Below, piece after piece: positions 62,601 to 64,000 of a stretch of 64,000 nucleotides of DNA; position 1 is the first letter of the stretch; every line of letters begins with the position of its first letter. Position numbers and translations under genes: made by a program. Source of the DNA: Paenibacillus sp. (GTDB lineage: Bacteria; Bacillota; Bacilli; Paenibacillales; Paenibacillaceae); assembly GCA_023512345.1 (NCBI GenBank), contig JAILZT010000006.1, positions 124,001-188,000 on the forward strand, written 5' to 3'. The notes beneath the pieces are model-generated. The model was not told the DNA's origin. It ran no database searches and saw only the letters and a program-made list of their open reading frames with translations.

Positions 62601-62921
62601 CATGGTCCGCTTCGCTTCTGAATCTGGACGTGCCGATTGGAAGGGCTCATAGATTTCCTGCTTGCCTTTGATTTTGATAAAGGTGCGGAATCCGGTATCC
62701 GCAACGTTCTTGTACGAAATGTTAGCCGGAGAGAACTCCATAATTGGAGAGTTCTTATCCCGTACACCGAAGCTGCTAATCCCTTGTCCCCGGTTCACAT
62801 AGAAGGTCCACATTGGAATGCCTTTTAGACCGGCAAGTCCCGGTAGAAAGCTGGCGAATGGCTTACCTTCATCAAATCCTTCGATTACAAATTTCCCTGC
62901 ATCAAAAAAATAATTAGTCAT
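59694..62921 (-). CDS. GH94-like glycoside phosphorylase (oligoglucan phosphorylase type)
   Basis: 1075 aa, longer than cellobiose phosphorylases (about 800-900) and close to the length of 1,2-beta-oligoglucan phosphorylases. An N-terminal beta-sandwich region (about 1-330) precedes an (alpha/alpha)6 barrel. The catalytic acid candidate is the Asp in PGWNDAMNG near 653, matching the W-N-D of GH94 enzymes. [22 protein letters not shown] near 386-407 is notable. It would cleave a beta-glucan oligosaccharide with phosphate to glucose 1-phosphate. GH149/GH161 laminarin-type phosphorylases are an alternative. GGGAGGA SD; 25 bp after the GH30 gene. Confidence 0.75.
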   Translation of the reverse strand: [1075 protein letters not shown]

Positions 62922-62946
62922 AAGTACAGTCCTCCCAGACGGTTAA

Positions 62947-64000
62947 TTATTCAGAAATCACATGGGTAATGATAGAGTGCGGAGGCAAATGCGATTCAGC
63001 AACATTACCATTAAGCTGTAAAGTCACGGAACGCGACTCATCACTTTCATTCATCAGCACTAGAGCAAGGCTTCCATCCGGATTTCTGAAGGCTGTGGAC
63101 AAAATACCCTCTACCTGTGAAGTCAGCCCTATTCGTACCGCACCGGGTGCAATATACTTGCTGAAATGGCCGATATAATAATAGGAACTGTTATAGTGGA
63201 CTTCATCTGTAGTTGTATCCGCAATAATCGGAGCATCACATAGATTACCTACATGATTCGGGCCCCCAGTCTCATCCAGCACCAGATTCCAGTCCAAATA
63301 TCCTTCCGTCCATTGATTGAGGTCACCGATCATATTCCGGCCGTATCGCTCACCAGTGAACCATTCACCTAGCTTGACACCGCCCTCCTGACAGCCTTCC
63401 GTGAATAGTAAATGCTTATCTGGAAACAGCTCATGCACTTGCCCAACCTTCTCAAACTCCTCACCGCCGTACCAGTGGATACCCGTTCCCCATACGTACT
63501 TCGCCGCCTCCGGATCCGATAGAACGACTGAGGCACGCTCGACCATAATGTCGCGGTTGTGATCCCAGATTACAATGTTGACTGCGTCTAACCCTGCCTC
63601 ATGCATAACCGGACCCAAATGATTTTTCACAAAATCCCGCTCCTGCTCAGCCGTGTATTCGCAGGAATCCCATACCTGAACAGCGGCTGGCTCATTTTGT
63701 ACGGATACTGCCCAGATCGGCACGCCTTCTTTTCCGTAAGCATCAATGAACTTGGTATAATAACGCGCCCATGCGTCGGCATATTCAGGCAATAACGTAC
63801 CCCCGTTATTCATTTCTCCGTTGCTTTTCATCCATGCTGGAGGGCTCCATGGAGAAGCTAGCATCGTAAATTCACCGCCTCTTACTTCCATCGCATCTTT
63901 AATCAATGGCAGCACCCACTTGTGATCATGAGAAATATCAAAAGTAGCCAGCTCCTTATCGTTGTCTTCCACATACGTAAAGTTGCCTAGCGAAAAATCA
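62947..64000 (-). CDS. GH30-family glycosidase, 5' part cut by window edge
   Basis: 351 codons visible; the frame runs through base 64000 (residues before VEDNDKELATF are FSLGNFTY), so the N-terminus lies beyond the window. Acid/base Glu in SVQNEP (near 63695) and nucleophile Glu in LFTEGCQEG (near 63410). SPWSPPAWMK and WGTGIHWYGG are typical of GH30 glucosylceramidase/beta-1,6-glucanase-like enzymes. The C-terminal beta-sandwich is complete. No way to tell whether a signal peptide exists. Confidence 0.88.
   Translation of the reverse strand, partial: DFSLGNFTYVEDNDKELATFDISHDHKWVLPLIKDAMEVRGGEFTMLASPWSPPAWMKSNGEMNNGGTLLPEYADAWARYYTKFIDAYGKEGVPIWAVSVQNEPAAVQVWDSCEYTAEQERDFVKNHLGPVMHEAGLDAVNIVIWDHNRDIMVERASVVLSDPEAAKYVWGTGIHWYGGEEFEKVGQVHELFPDKHLLFTEGCQEGGVKLGEWFTGERYGRNMIGDLNQWTEGYLDWNLVLDETGGPNHVGNLCDAPIIADTTTDEVHYNSSYYYIGHFSKYIAPGAVRIGLTSQVEGILSTAFRNPDGSLALVLMNESDESRSVTLQLNGNVAESHLPPHSIITHVISE

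Overview
The window looks like a chromosomal segment of a Paenibacillus-like, low-to-mid GC Firmicute. The evidence is strong Shine-Dalgarno (SD) sites, a Bacillus-type caa3 oxidase, YesM/YesN-type two-component genes beside LplB/YtcP-type sugar permeases, T-box, cobalamin and c-di-GMP-I leaders, and an LPXTG surface protein. No rRNA, tRNA, CRISPR array, prophage or complete insertion sequence was seen.

Layout. 0-4 kb: ctaC-D-E-F (caa3 oxidase, minus strand) with a visible promoter, paired ResD-like sites and a cre-like site. 4-20 kb: housekeeping and unassigned genes, including a lipid kinase, xpt, a TrmB-type regulator, a small alarmone synthetase, a SNF2 helicase with a partner gene, a TspO-like protein, ridA, an MFS transporter and an orphan LytS-like hybrid-free histidine kinase. 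20.6-34.2 kb: two convergent operons that together resemble the flavin-based extracellular electron transfer (EET) locus of Listeria. The plus-strand operon encodes a two-domain FMN-binding lipoprotein (PplA-like), a membrane-anchored type II NADH dehydrogenase (Ndh2), a short HepS-like subunit and a long-chain polyprenyl diphosphate synthase. The minus-strand operon encodes EetA-like (NusG domain II), EetB-like (ECF S-component-like), two EcfA ATPases, EcfT/FmnA, a U32 protein with four cysteines, a class III aminotransferase and an MqnP/UbiA-type prenyltransferase. 34-40 kb: an HD-GYP c-di-GMP phosphodiesterase, an alpha/beta hydrolase with a MITE-like element inserted just upstream, and a repetitive LPXTG protein behind a c-di-GMP-I riboswitch. 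42-49 kb: a ribonucleotide reductase locus (nrdD-nrdG-nrdA-nrdB) preceded by a degenerate 11-bp tandem array with DnaA-box-like units, two NrdR boxes, a promoter and a cobalamin riboswitch with terminator. 50 kb: a T-box-controlled serS with an in-frame TGA. 51.5-64 kb: a carbohydrate locus with a YesMN two-component pair, an LplB/YtcP/lipoprotein ABC transporter, a large GH94-like phosphorylase and a GH30 glycosidase that runs off the end.

How it fits together. The 20-34 kb region would pass electrons from NADH through Ndh2 and a dedicated quinone to a flavinylated surface lipoprotein, with flavin supplied by an ECF-type exporter. The flavin transferase ApbE/FmnB is not in the window. GTGA-N6-TCAC palindromes in front of pplA and a ResD-like site in front of eetA suggest redox or oxygen control. 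The main non-coding discoveries are the 11-bp array at nrd, a structured repeat family whose two copies differ by compensatory base-pair changes, and a roughly 400-bp MITE-like element with a 9-bp target duplication.
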